Assembly (NCBI GenBank): GCA_023105745.1
Contig: JALGQZ010000011.1
Coordinates: 25,749,975 to 25,813,974 of the forward strand
Origin: Austropuccinia psidii
Taxonomy: Eukaryota; Basidiomycota; Pucciniomycetes; Pucciniales; Sphaerophragmiaceae
Direction: 5' to 3'
Length of the DNA: 64,000 bases
The notes below the pieces were generated by a model. The model saw nothing but the letters and a program-made list of their open reading frames with translations, did no database searches and was not told the DNA's origin. Of this stretch, positions 1-9,280 are shown in pieces (position 1 is the stretch's first letter; each line of letters starts with the position of its first letter). A program made the translations under genes and the position numbers.

Positions 1-1467
1 TTTAAGCTTAAATTACTATTTTGACGTAAAAAATAGGCAAGGGGGACAAAAGACATCAAAGAGAGCCAGGGTACCCAACTTCTGAGGCCTCAGAGGCGTG
101 GAAAGCTCTAAAGCTTGGATACATCGCTGATCTTAGACTAATTGGTAAACCAAAACCTTTTGGGAACTTTGTTACCATGTCACAACTACTGTAAATCTTA
201 AGAAAATAGCAAATAACCTGCTATTTTGACGTGCCAAGGAGGTAAAGAGCTACTTACACTCCTGTAACCATGTCAATTACTAATGACTTTCGATGGATAA
301 ACCCCAAAAGAGTAATTAAAAGCCTTTTTGGACTTGTATCCATTGATTTACCTCATAGCAACCAGTGAAACACTGATATTTGCAATTCTACATGGAAATG
401 AGGTAAAAACTTCAAAAATTCATATCATATATATTTCTTAATGAATCCTTCTGAGACTTTCAGGACCAATGGAGAACTGTATTATCTATGGTAAAACCAA
501 AAAGAATTACAGTTTTACTAATAAAATTAAAAGTTTTACTTACAGTCCATTTTTCACCATTCTATGTGAAACACTGAATCTTCAAAAATTCACAGTAATT
601 AAAACCTGTGATGAAATTGGCAATAACATTTATAACTTTGAGAAATCAATGATTATTTTGGAATAAAAGAAGATTTACAGATGTTACTCCTTTTATTCTT
701 AACCATATTGGGGTTGGTAGTCACGTAAAAGCATCAATTAAGTAATTATGATAATCTTACGTGACAACAGATGATGCAATCATTAATCCAAGAAGGTTTA
801 TTGTTTTCTCACTCACTGGTTTTTCAGTTTGCTCCATGGCACGCCTCTGTGAGCTGTTGTTGACTTAAAAGAACCCTCTTCTTGCTGTTTTTTCCGTATC
901 ATCATCATCTTATTATCATTTTATATCATTGTTACCAACAAGTAAGTATTAGTTAAACTATTCTTGAGTGTTTTAAATCTTTCAGAATATAAGAAAGACG
1001 TGAAATCATAGAATCCAACTATATATTGTTGTAATCCTGCTATAAATCATTTTGATCTCTTAAATCCACAATTCTACGTCAAATTTCTCTACCTTTATCT
1101 ATCAATAAGTTCTTTGGAGTATTAGTGAGTCATTTATCTTTAATTCTTAAAGTTTTTCTCTAGTAATAGTTTTCTTCAAGGATTAGCTTTATAATTATTC
1201 TTGAAAAAGATAATTATATATTAAAATAATTTTTATTATTTTAATAAAAGAAGTTTTTTATTATTAAATTCTTCTTGTAATTGATTCTTGTAGACAATTA
1301 CTTACTCACTGTTAAAATCACTAGTAGTGCTTAAAGCGTGAAAGAAATAATTCTTTAATTATTTGATTGTGGTTATAATAATATTTTATTATTATATTTC
1401 ATAAGAACAGACATAGTACTGTTGATTAATAGTAATATTATCATCAGTTTCATAGTCACATCTTACA
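1..1467 (+). repeat. 5' LTR of element A (lacks about 459 bp at the left edge)
   Basis: Near-identical to 15437-16905; window base 1 matches base 15437. It ends CTTACA, directly followed by the primer-binding-like TTTGGGGGCCTGG. It holds a canonical splice-donor-like GTAAGT at 942. A 65-codon ATG frame (469-666) is present in both copies but has no recognisable domain. The 1081-1467 stretch is extremely AT-rich. Confidence 0.93.
942..947 (+). other. Candidate splice donor in the element A LTR
   Basis: CAACAA followed by GTAAGT, a consensus 5' splice site. The base before it is A. The first downstream exon candidate starts at 1855 with TG after an AG, so joining the two would create an ATG. 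The intron would be 913 nt and would remove the primer-binding region, as expected of a subgenomic rather than a genomic RNA. Prediction only. Confidence 0.4.
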
Positions 1468-1485
1468 TTTGGGGGCCTGGCCATG
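1468..1485 (+). other. Primer-binding-site region of element A
   Basis: TTTGGGGGCCTGGCCATG directly follows the LTR end. A TGG at offset 2 is where complementarity to a tRNA CCA tail is expected. Families B and C have nearly the same sequence here. I do not identify the tRNA. Confidence 0.55.
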
Positions 1486-1854
1486 TTTTTTGAACCTCGT
1501 ACCCTTAATTAATATATTTTTAAGTTCTAAAATATATTAATTTAATATTTCTTTTCTTCAATTTAAAGAAAAAATTATTTTTAATTTTGAAATTGTCTTA
1601 AAATCTTATTTCATTGAGTAATTTGGTTCAATTTTGTATTGTTTTTACATGTGGCTTTTTCACATCCAAAAACTTATAAAATTATTCTTTGAGTTACTCT
1701 GACTTAATTTTTCATTCAAATTCTTAAATTTTAATACTTTTTTCTTTGAAAAGAATATTTTTTTAATATCAAAAAATAATAAAACTTATAAAAAATCTTT
1801 TAAAATATCTTAAATCATAAAAAATAATTTCTTTTATCATATTTGCTCTTTAAG
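1486..1854 (+). other. Element A 5' leader, non-coding
   Basis: Very AT-rich untranslated leader between the primer-binding site and the first exon candidate. No supported coding frame. It ends with a pyrimidine-rich stretch and AG at 1853-1854, a possible 3' splice site. Confidence 0.6.
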
Positions 1855-2013
1855 TGTCTTTAATCAAATACTATGCAGATGGCAACAGACTCAGTAAAAT
1901 ATCCATCACTAGTCCTGAATCTTCAGAAGCAGAATCTGAAGAAAGTATTGAGGTGCAAATTGCTAAAAGAGGCACTTTATTTAACTCAGAAAAGGCTAAA
2001 TTACCACCAAAAG
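1855..2013 (+). CDS. Element A leader exon (putative first coding exon of the spliced accessory protein)
   Basis: The frame opens right after AG at 1853-1854 with TGTCTTTAATC and stays open to the donor-like AAG|GTGTAT at 2014. It has no ATG of its own; an upstream exon ending in A would supply one. With that A the exon is 160 nt, leaving one base over (phase 1), exactly as in families B and C. Removing 2014-2078 (65 nt) joins it to the frame containing 2258-2740, the accessory frame. The product is acidic and Ser-rich (SPESSEAESEES) with no known domain. Function unknown. Confidence 0.45.
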
Positions 2014-2064
2014 GTGTATATTTTATCTTATATTTTCACCTTTTATCTTTAAATTGACATGAAA

Positions 2065-3036
2065 ATGGTGCATACCAGAAATGGAAGCAACTATTCAGTC
2101 CAACCAGATGGATGTGGACAAGGAAGAGGCAAGACCAAATCCAGAAGTGCCAAATCTTCCACAAGAAAGACACATCTGGAGGATGCCAGAGTTGCCCCCC
2201 ATTCCCCAAGGTCTGTACCAACAGATTTTGACGTGAATTCTGAGCCTTAACTAATTCATGATATTATTTCCAGGGCTGAACCATTTTCAAGTGGCAGAAA
2301 TAGAAATATATCAATGCCAGTACAAAAATTGGTTCAGAGCAGCCAAAGAAGAGGAGTGGGCAATATGCCCAAGCCTTTGGCAGGGGGCCATGAACTCTTA
2401 CTTACACATCAAAAGCTTTCTGGGTCAGGAGAAGACCATAGAACTCTTAGGAGGGTGGAGCCCCCTGTCTTGCAAAGAAAAGGTCAAAAAGATAAAGAAT
2501 TGGTTGAAGAACCAAAGTCTTTTATCCATAGACCAGAAGAAAGAGTTGGAAATGACTCCAGCTTTGGAGACAGAGGCACCTTCGCGTCCACCAGCTTCAA
2601 ACCAGCTCCAGAAGTGTCCAAGGACAAGCCCAAGGGACCTCAGAAGAAGCAGAAAGGTCCCAAGAACCATCAAGGCAAAGGAAAAGGCAAAGCCAATTGG
2701 CACAGACCTTACCCACAAGGGTACAGGATCCCCAAATTAGAGCCTTCAGCCGTGGACAGTGTCTTCAATATTTCCAGGACTCTGATGGAATTCACAGCCA
2801 AAGAGCAGGAAAGGATGAACAGAAACTTTCCACGGAAATAATTGGTGTACAGACTAGTATTAATGTAGAAATTGGTAAACTTGATGGAAAGTTAACTAAA
2901 ATTGCATCAGATATAGTTGAATTAAAGAAAAATGACCACAAATACATTGAATTGCACCAAGTGACAAATGCCAGACTTTACTCAATTACCAATTCTTGCA
3001 AAAGAATTGAAAACATGTGCCAAGTTCAGCATGGTT
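2065..3036 (+). pseudogene. Element A Gag N-terminal region, frameshifted
   Basis: The ATG at 2065 opens MVHTRNGSNYS, the counterpart of MPSTRSGASYN in B; such M-x-TRSG starts are common in fungal Gypsy Gag proteins. The frame hits TAA at 2248-2250. Gag-like sequence resumes in another frame from about 2690 to 3036, with residues matching the B region just before its coiled-coil segment. It then shifts again near 3030 into the capsid frame. The gene therefore has a stop and at least two frameshifts and cannot give full Gag. The 5' part overlaps the accessory frame and is low-complexity. Confidence 0.7.
2079..2841 (+). pseudogene. Element A accessory frame overlapping Gag (GWxP protein), frameshifted
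   Basis: Counterpart of the 650-nt second exon in B2. The N-terminal half lies in the frame of 2258-2740: it has WQGAMNSYLHIKSFLG and GGWSP, matching B's WKNCMNSYLTVRKFLG and NGWHP. The C-terminal half lies in the frame of 2314-2841: GKGKA, PQGYRIPK and a helix around SAVDSVFNISRTLMEF, matching B's PYSQGYRIPK and DAMENVFQMARTMMEL. The switch lies between about 2490 and 2600, and Gag shifts by the same amount over the same interval, so one indel explains both. A TGA at 2234 would need a second small intron (possibly 2233-2271, with a good CTAA-type branch point) or is a further mutation. Confidence 0.55.
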
Positions 3037-4026
3037 GAGATGGAGGAACTTTCCATTTTTAAGGTGAATAATCAACTTACAATTTTACAAGACCAAGTCT
3101 TAAAAATAGTTGAGAATACCAATCAATTTGCTATACACTTAGCAAAAATTGACAGTGAAAGGCAGAAGTTGAAGAATGAAATAATTGCAAGTGTGGAACA
3201 AATTCATAAGAATCATGAACCACATATGCCAAGACATTCTACACCTTTAACTGAAGAAAAGCGTTCTGTTAAAGAAAGTCTCACCCCATTCTTGGGAGAA
3301 AATGCTTACTCTGCAAGAGATATTCCCAAAATAGAAGAATGGCCAACATTCTCTGGTGAAGGAGAATACAACCATATTGAATTCATCAGGACTATTGATA
3401 TGTTTCAAGAAGACTTTAATATACCTGATGAAATCATAGTGGGAAAATTACATTGTCTGTTTACCAGAACTGCAAAGAAATGGTATTACAAAATGAGGAT
3501 TGATCATGGTAAACATGATTGGTCTTGGTGGAAATCTGAAATGATTACCAAATGGGCCAACAATTCTTGGAGGTTTAAAATAGAAAATGCCTTTGAAAGT
3601 GCCATTTTTAACTCAGAGAAAGATAAACCACTTACTTGGTTCTTCAAAAAAAAAGACAGATTATCTGCTTTACAACCAGATATGTCTGACACTATGATTA
3701 ATATGAAAATATTAAGAAAGTGTGGAGGAGAATTGGAACATGCTATCAAAAGCAGATGTGTGGAACCCTGTTCAACAGAAGACTACATTAATGCTATGGA
3801 AGATATCATTGCCAGAACAAGAATTGGTAAAACTTGGTCTAAAATGCCAACAGAATCCAAGATGACCTCTAAGATTCCCAGAGAGGATAAGAGACCAGAA
3901 AAACCTGTCTTAAAGTGTCATAAATGTGGAAGCACTTCACATTTAGCCAACACTTGCACAAAAAAGACAAAAATCAATGAAGTTCAAGTCATTGATGAAG
4001 TTCAGTGTACTGAAGAGAAGGAAGAA
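2968..4026 (+). pseudogene. Element A Gag capsid and nucleocapsid region
   Basis: Encodes the Gypsy capsid core, including WPTFSGEGEYNHIEFIRTID and the W-rich DWSWWKSEMITKW segment. A CCHC zinc knuckle, CHKCGSTSHLANTC, at 3918-3959 binds the RNA genome in this family. A coiled-coil-like segment precedes the capsid (about 3030-3230). The frame runs on from a frameshift near 3030 and is cut at 4026 by the B1 insertion. It resumes in the same frame at 11092 and meets TAA at 11137. The first in-frame ATG at 2968 is not a true start. Confidence 0.85.
4022..4026. repeat. Left target-site duplication of B1 (AAGAA)
   Basis: AAGAA at 4022-4026 is repeated exactly at 11087-11091, on the two sides of B1. 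Five bases is the usual length for Ty3/Gypsy integrases. Confidence 0.95.
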
Positions 4027-5270
4027 TGTAAGGTGTGGATATAAAACTTTGATTAAAAATCAAGTACTTTTCCTGTCCTCAAAATTTGTATAAGGTAAAA
4101 TTCAGTTAAAAATAGTATGAAATATTATTTTTAAGAGAAAACACGCCAATCTTATTGTTTATAACTTTATTAGTATAAAACAATAATATTATAAAAATTT
4201 ATTGTTTTACCAACGATAAAAATTTATCCAAAAAATACTCTACAAGAGATATTTTAAGGCTACAAAAGAAATTTCTTCAAGAGCAATTTCAATTGGAATT
4301 AATTGAGCAAAGAACTGCAAGAAATTAATTGAAGAACAAAGTCTTTAAAAAGAATATTCAAGAGAAAACACGCCCAAAAGTGACCAGAGTGAATTTGGAA
4401 ACAAAGTGACAAAGTTTACAGTGATGAAAGATGCTTTAATTCAGTTTTGGGGCGGTTCAGGGGTAAAAATGATTATAATGATTTTTTCACTTGGTTAAAA
4501 GGATTAAAATGATTTAAAAATGGTGGTTGGAATCTTTGATTGATTGGTTTAACAGTGTTTAAACTAATTAATAAAAGCAACAGATTCTAACATGAAGAGA
4601 AAAGTAGGGCAAAGAAGACATTCTTTTATAGCCATCAATTCTCTTACTCCAAAAGTAATTTTTACTCTTGTCAGTCGTGAAAAACAGTCTGACAACAGAA
4701 AAGCCAATTATGGCATCATTGAACCCTGGTTTAGACCAAAAAGAGCTGGTTTAAGCCATTTTTAGCCATTTTTAGCCATTTTGGACCCTTAAATCAGCCA
4801 TTACTATAGCAATGCCAGGCTTAGAGCCTTCAAAACACGTCAGAATGTGTGTAAGAGGCGTAGAAACCAGTTAAAACTGTTTTTACTATGGTTGTTTTAT
4901 CTTAAGGGTAGTTTTACCCTCTTGGCAACAGCTAAAACTACCCCAGTTGGTATCAAAACCTCATCATCAATTGAGTCCACAGACCCTGTAGCTCAATTCC
5001 AGGCCAAAAGTGATGAACTTTTGCGTGAATTTTGACATCCCACGCCTGTCAGCAAGGATTTTGGGGGTCTAGCTCCCCCTTAGAGCTGGAGTTCCTTTTC
5101 CCCCCCAAATTTAATCTTTCCAATTTATTTTTCCTTTAATTCCTCATCATGTATTATACTTATACTTTACATATGTAATTCAATTCAATTGTACAGTACA
5201 ATACAGTAATAATTGACACCTCATATGTAAATCAAAGTTCACTTATGTAATACACGCGCACATTTTGACA

Positions 5271-5292
5271 TTTCAATTGAATTCAATTGAAA
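5271..5292. repeat. 22-bp perfect palindrome in the B LTR
   Basis: Centred on GAATTC with CAATTG arms on each side. Preserved in both B1 LTRs and both B2 LTRs, shortened in B3. It lies about 70 bp from the E-box palindrome, inside the upstream (U3) part of the LTR. Confidence 0.6.
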
Positions 5293-5361
5293 ATACTTCA
5301 ATTCCTCATAACTTCTAAACTAAACACAACACCTCAATTTTAACACAAAAATTGATGGTTA

Positions 5362-5377
5362 ACACCACATGTGGTGT
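5362..5377. repeat. 16-bp perfect palindrome with E-box core in the B LTR
   Basis: ACACCACATGTGGTGT reads the same on both strands and carries CACATGTG, an E-box type core. It is also present in the other B1 LTR and both B2 LTRs; in B3 it is degraded. It could be a dimeric transcription factor site; no factor is known from this sequence. Confidence 0.6.
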
Positions 5378-5842
5378 GAATTAAATTAAGGTTTTGAGGA
5401 TTTTCAACTTTTGTATTGAAAATACTAAAAACTTAATTTAAGCTTATTTAGAGTTGAGTTACAAGAATTTCACTCAGAGGTGACCCCACCTGATTTTTTA
5501 TGAGGAATCTAATGGTGAAATAATTTTTATGTATTTATTTATTGGATAAAAAGCTATAATAATTTCTATTTAACTTTTTTCCAAATTTATTTATTTTTTC
5601 ACAGTTTTGTTAAAATTTCATTTTTACTTAATTTTTTCAAGTATAAATGTAATTTTATACTTATAAAATTTAATGTATTTTTATTTTTGAATTGTAATTA
5701 ATTTTTTATTTCTAATATAATTTTATATTTATATTTTGATTTTTATTTTAATAATATAAATAAATTTATTTTATTTATATTAATATGTTATTTTTTATAT
5801 TTGTGGTCTTTTGGGTATATGAAATTACCTCTAAGGCTCACA

Positions 5843-5858
5843 TTCCCTCCCCCTAAAA
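5843..5858 (-). other. Polypurine tract of B1
   Basis: On the minus strand a run of T then TAGGGGGAGGGAA directly precedes the 3' LTR, as in B2 (36597-36613). This is the expected primer for plus-strand DNA synthesis. Confidence 0.8.
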
Positions 5859-5865
5859 AATAATA

Positions 5866-6480
5866 TTACTTTGTAATATTGGTGTTTCTAGTGTGTCTGA
5901 ATCTCCTGAGGAGTTTGGTAGCTTCTGGTATATCTTTTTCTTCTAACCATTCATCTTCACAAGTTGGGTCACTGTACCTAACAAGGTATTCCCTTACTTT
6001 CTTGGTTCTTAATTTCCTTTCTTTAAGAACTTTGGTAATTTTCTTAGTACCAGATGTCTCAATAGGAAAGTATCTGTCTTTGTTATTATGTAAATCTATC
6101 CCATACATGATTAAATAGTCATTTCCCAATAAAAATGGGTACTAGAGCAATTTTCCATAACAACCAATTCAACTGTGATTCTCAAATTCCCATTTTTGTG
6201 TGGGAATATGAAATTGGTCTCAAAGATTCCTAATGCTTTCATTGGGTTACTTGTACTGTTGAATTTTATACCATCAAGTAGGTGAAATCTTCCTTTATCA
6301 TATGATCCTGTCCATACTTCATCCAAGGCATGTATTAGAGAGTTGTCTTTACAGTCTTTGTTCACTAATTGGTATAAGATGCTACAATTGTTATCTTGAA
6401 TGTAACTATTTCTGACCTCTTCAAAGGAGGTGGTGTTCAAGTCTGTAACACTTATTCCTTCTATTGGGATTTGGTTTTCA
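5866..6480 (-). pseudogene. B1 scrambled pol remnant: RNase H-integrase linker, then protease tail, then chromodomain
   Basis: Read on the minus strand. Just below 6480 lies sequence equal to the B2 linker and integrase start (B2 34988-35193: EVRNSYIQDNNC to RFHLLDG). Near 6270 it jumps back to protease-end sequence (B2 about 33175-33377: NPMKALGIFETN, YLIMYGIDLHNNKDRY). Near 6065 it jumps forward to the chromodomain tail (B2 36391 onward: REYLVRYSDPTCEDEWLEE). The order is therefore non-collinear. The junctions fall in short shared stretches such as GATGGTAT, which fits template switching. A one-base loss breaks the frame in the protease piece. No catalytic domain survives. Confidence 0.85.
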
Positions 6481-6580
6481 TAAGTTGTGCCCCTTGAGCT
6501 TTTGATAAATCAAGTTGACTATTTCTCAATTGTGGCAAGTGGGAATAAGATTCCATGATGTCAAAAGTGGCATTGATATT

Positions 6581-6996
6581 TTATATATCTCTTGAAGATT
6601 CAGAAAATATGGATGACTTATCATCTGAATTTTCTTCAATTATGTCTTCTTTAACATCTGGTCCCTTTTCAATGTCAATTTCATTGATTTTCCCCCTTTT
6701 TGGACATGTATTGGCTAAATGGGTGGTGCTTTGGCAAATATGGCATTTTCTGACTGTATCTGCAGATTCATATTTAATATTACTAGAATTTTCTTTGGGG
6801 CTTTTGTCCACAGAATCTTTCCAAGGTGTATTAAACCTTGTTTTGAGATTCACCCTACTAGAACCAATTTTGTTTCTGGTGGTTACTTCTTCTAGTATAT
6901 TGATAATATCCTCTGCTGAAGATTGTTCAGTAGTTCTGCTTTTGACAGAATGCTCTAAGTCACCTCCACATTGTCTCAGAATTTTTCTATGGATCA
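6581..6996 (-). pseudogene. B1 Gag C-terminal part with zinc knuckle
   Basis: Continuation of B1 Gag after a 2-base insertion near 6996. It contains RKILRQCGGDLEH, a capsid end shared with A, B2 and B3, then the CCHC knuckle CHICQSTTHLANTC and an acidic tail. It ends at TAA where B2 has GAA. The protease start that should follow is missing, because the sequence jumps to the integrase linker near 6475. Confidence 0.85.
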
Positions 6997-8805
6997 TATA
7001 AATTCTGACATGTCAGGATATAATGCTGTTAATCTGTCCTTTTGTTGGCAAAACCATGGTAAAGCTTTGTCTTTATCAGCATTAAATTTGGCAGATTCAA
7101 AGGCTGTTTCAACTTTAAACCTCCAAGCATCATTTTCCCATTTGTTTATGATTTGGGCTTTCCACCAAGTCCAACTCTGGTGTCCATGTGCTTGTCTTAT
7201 TTTGATGTACCATCTGTGAGCTGATCTGGTAAACAAGGTGTTAAACCTGGCTGTTAGCAATCTGTCTGGTAATTCAAAATCCTCTTTGATAATGTCAATA
7301 CCTCTAATGAATTCCATATGGTCATACTCTCCTTCACCACTGAAGTGAGGCCATTCTTTAAGTTTTGGAACTTCTTTCAAGAGTGCTTGGCCAATTGATG
7401 GTTCCAAGTTATGAAAAGAAGTGGATAATTCATTTTTTAATTGTGAATTATCAGGATCCAATACTTGTGGATTTGGAATTGTTGTGCCCTCATTTTGATT
7501 TAGAGGTGTAGACATTCTTGGTAAGGTGTTCAGTATTTGTTCAATGTCATTCATTTTACGGTTGCTACACCTTTGGGAATTTCTGTATTCATGTTGGAAG
7601 CTTTGTATTAAATTTATTACTTCAATTTTATACATGTCTTCCTTATGTGTCAGTTCTTGCCATAACTCTGTCTGTCTTGTATTATCAGCAGTGACTTGAT
7701 TCAATTTCATTGATAATTTTAATACTTCTTCTTGTGAAGCATCAAAACACTTTTTCAAGGCAATGGTATATGTCTTTACTTCAGTAAATGAATTTGAAAT
7801 GTCATCAAGGACTTTCTTGTTATCTGTCTTGATAATATTTATGGCTTGTTTAATTCTTGTTTCAATTATGTCATCAATATTGAATTTAGAATATTTATCT
7901 GTTAATTCTTTAATAATGGCATATTTTTCATTTATTTTATTGTTAGAAGAATTATCATTATTGGAATTTTTAATTGTTCTTAAAACTTTTTCAAAACACA
8001 TAAGTGTTTCATTAATTTTGCACAGACTCAGGTTGTTTGTTTTAATGTTGTTACAAATGGTTTCATTTTTATCAGAAAGATGTTTTTTCACGTCATTTAT
8101 AGCATTATACAACTCTGGGATGGAATCAAATATGTCAGAAATCATTTCTGGAACCTTAATCTGGCTTCCTCCTTCTTCTGTAATTCCATCATGGTTCTGG
8201 CCATCTGAAATACATTTTCCATGGCATCCTGCTGAATCTTTGGGATTCTGTAGCCCCGGCTGTAAGGTTTTGGGGCTGGTGCCTTCCCTTTGCCCTTGTT
8301 TTGAGTTTGTGGCTGCTTTTTCACGTTGGAATTGCTGCTGCTGGCCACTGGGGCTGTTTTTGGCACTGGTTTGGGTGGTGGAGGGTTGTTTTTCCTCCAT
8401 TCTAGTGTCAAAAGCATCATGTTTTTCTTCTCCATCAATGGATGCCATCCATTGAGCAATTTGCAAGTGTTGGGATGGCCCAAGAATTTTCTTACTGTCA
8501 GGTAAGAATTCATGCAATTCTTCCACAGGTCTGCAAGGATCTGGTACTCCTTGAATTGAAGTGCATTGTTGTATGCACTGTGGCTGGCTTTGTATATGTC
8601 CACAGAGGCTTGTTGTGGCGGTGTCAGCTCTTTTTGAAGGTAAAATAGTATTATCAGCTTCAGAATGACCCAATTTAGTTGTTTGGAAGTCATCAACTGA
8701 CCCTTTTCCTTCTGTACCTGGTTGGCCTCTGCCATAATCACGTCTATTACCTTTTTGGGAGCTGCTTGAGGGGTTGTAGCTGGCTCCTGACCTGGTTGAA
8801 GGCAT
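6994..8805 (-). CDS. gag: B1 Gag, N-terminal and capsid region (603 codons)
   Basis: Starts at ATG 8805 with MPSTRSGASYN and reads through a Gln/Ser/Thr-rich, probably disordered segment (to about residue 225). A long coiled-coil-like helix region follows (about 230-440), then the capsid core with WPHFSGEGEYDHMEF and HQSWTWWKAQIINKW. It ends early at YPDMSEFI because of a 2-base insertion. This is the longest uninterrupted Gag in the window, and it shows that the run of A where B2 shifts frame (32034-32041) is six bases in the open form. The first 600 nt overlap the accessory frame. Confidence 0.85.
   Translation of the reverse strand: MPSTRSGASYNPSSSSQKGNRRDYGRGQPGTEGKGSVDDFQTTKLGHSEADNTILPSKRADTATTSLCGHIQSQPQCIQQCTSIQGVPDPCRPVEELHEFLPDSKKILGPSQHLQIAQWMASIDGEEKHDAFDTRMEEKQPSTTQTSAKNSPSGQQQQFQREKAATNSKQGQREGTSPKTLQPGLQNPKDSAGCHGKCISDGQNHDGITEEGGSQIKVPEMISDIFDSIPELYNAINDVKKHLSDKNETICNNIKTNNLSLCKINETLMCFEKVLRTIKNSNNDNSSNNKINEKYAIIKELTDKYSKFNIDDIIETRIKQAINIIKTDNKKVLDDISNSFTEVKTYTIALKKCFDASQEEVLKLSMKLNQVTADNTRQTELWQELTHKEDMYKIEVINLIQSFQHEYRNSQRCSNRKMNDIEQILNTLPRMSTPLNQNEGTTIPNPQVLDPDNSQLKNELSTSFHNLEPSIGQALLKEVPKLKEWPHFSGEGEYDHMEFIRGIDIIKEDFELPDRLLTARFNTLFTRSAHRWYIKIRQAHGHQSWTWWKAQIINKWENDAWRFKVETAFESAKFNADKDKALPWFCQQKDRLTALYPDMSEFI
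8142..8791 (-). CDS. B1 accessory protein, second exon (GWxP protein overlapping Gag)
   Basis: Open in a different frame from Gag over 650 nt, ending in a stop at 8142. The 5' boundary is set by ACCAG|GTCAGG, with AG at 8792-8793. With the 198-nt leader exon (8858-9055) and an initiating A it gives exactly 283 codons. Features: a helical N-terminal half with LWKNCMNSYLTVRKFLG and NGWHP, a Pro/Lys linker (NNPPPPKPVPKT, NKGKGKAP), then GYRIPK and a terminal helix DAMENVFQMARTMMEL. It is almost identical to B2 30683-31332. No known domain recognised; a nucleic-acid or Gag-binding role is only a guess from its basic linker. Confidence 0.6.
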
Positions 8806-8857
8806 AATTATGGTTTAAAAAAGGCTTGAAATAGTATTTTTACGTCAAAAAACTTAC
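8792..8857 (-). other. Candidate 66-nt intron of B1 spanning the Gag start codon
   Basis: Minus strand: ATA|GTAAGT donor at 8857-8852 and ACCAG acceptor at 8793-8792. The Gag ATG (8805-8803) lies 14 nt before the intron end. Splicing therefore deletes the Gag start and joins the leader exon in frame to the accessory exon. Confidence 0.5.
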
Positions 8858-9055
8858 TATTGGCCAAATTCTTAGCTTTCTGAAGAGTATTACTTATGTC
8901 CAAGTTAATTAATTCAGAAGATATTGGTTCAGGTTGATTATTTCGAGTCACAATTACAGTACTATTATGGTCTGAATTAATAGGGCTTGCAGGAACAATG
9001 CTGGTGACTGTTGAGGCAGTTTCAATGTTTTCTTGTCTTACCACGTTGTCAGACA
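8858..9055 (-). CDS. B1 leader exon
   Basis: Begins TGTCTGACAACGTGG directly after a TTTTAG acceptor and is open for 198 nt to the GTAAGT donor. It has no ATG; the preceding exon would have to end in A. Product is hydrophilic (SDNVVRQENIE to LQKAKNLAN). Length and phase match B2 exactly. Unspliced, the frame stops shortly after the donor, before the Gag ATG. Confidence 0.45.
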
Positions 9056-9263
9056 CTAAAATTAATGAAAAAGCCAATTAATTAAGTGAAAAAAGGTTAT
9101 TTCAAAAAAAGAAATAAAAATATAAGCCTCACTTATAATATGAAAAAAAGTTATTTTTTATGGATTTTTTTGAATTATAAGTATTTTTTTTATGTTTTTA
9201 AATTTTTCAATATAAGAAAAAAGATTTAAAAAGAGTAAAAAAATATGTCACAGGTAAAATATC

Positions 9264-9280
9264 ACGGCTGGGCGCCCAAA
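9264..9280 (-). other. Primer-binding-site region of B1
   Basis: On the minus strand TTTGGGCGCCCAGCCGT follows the 5' LTR end directly. It differs from B2 by GGGC instead of GGGG, and is self-complementary at GGGCGCCC. Confidence 0.55.

Larger units (their letters stand above)
4027..5842 (-). repeat. 3' LTR of B1
   Basis: Reverse complement starts TGTGAGCCTTAGAGG at 5842 and ends CACACCTTACA at 4027. Nearly the same as 9281-11086 and homologous to both B2 LTRs. A TATAAAAG box is present in element orientation near 4625. It includes a perfect 22-bp palindrome (5271-5292) and a 16-bp palindrome (5362-5377). Confidence 0.94.

Noticed and set aside
469..666. 65-codon ATG frame in the A LTR, also open at 15905-16102
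   Set aside because: The two copies are LTR duplicates, so shared openness is expected. No domain and not seen in other families.
1468..1490. Assigning the primer-binding site to a specific tRNA
   Set aside because: Complementarity cannot be checked without tRNA sequences from the source genome.
2314..2841. Reading A 2314-2841 as an independent gene
   Set aside because: Only its C-terminal half resembles the B accessory protein; the N-terminal half lies in another frame, so it is part of a frameshifted pseudogene.
4847..5035. 62-codon frame on the plus strand of B LTRs, open in several copies
   Set aside because: It lacks an ATG (starts GTG), runs antisense to the element and lies in the LTR. 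Copies share ancestry.
6555..7001. Plus-strand frames opposite B1, B2 and B3 nucleocapsid
   Set aside because: Antisense shadows of the Gag C-terminus.
7763..8455. 230-codon plus-strand frame opposite B1 Gag (and equivalents at 31019-31720, 24443-24787)
   Set aside because: Mirror of a constrained Gag frame rich in hydrophobic antisense codons; no independent support.
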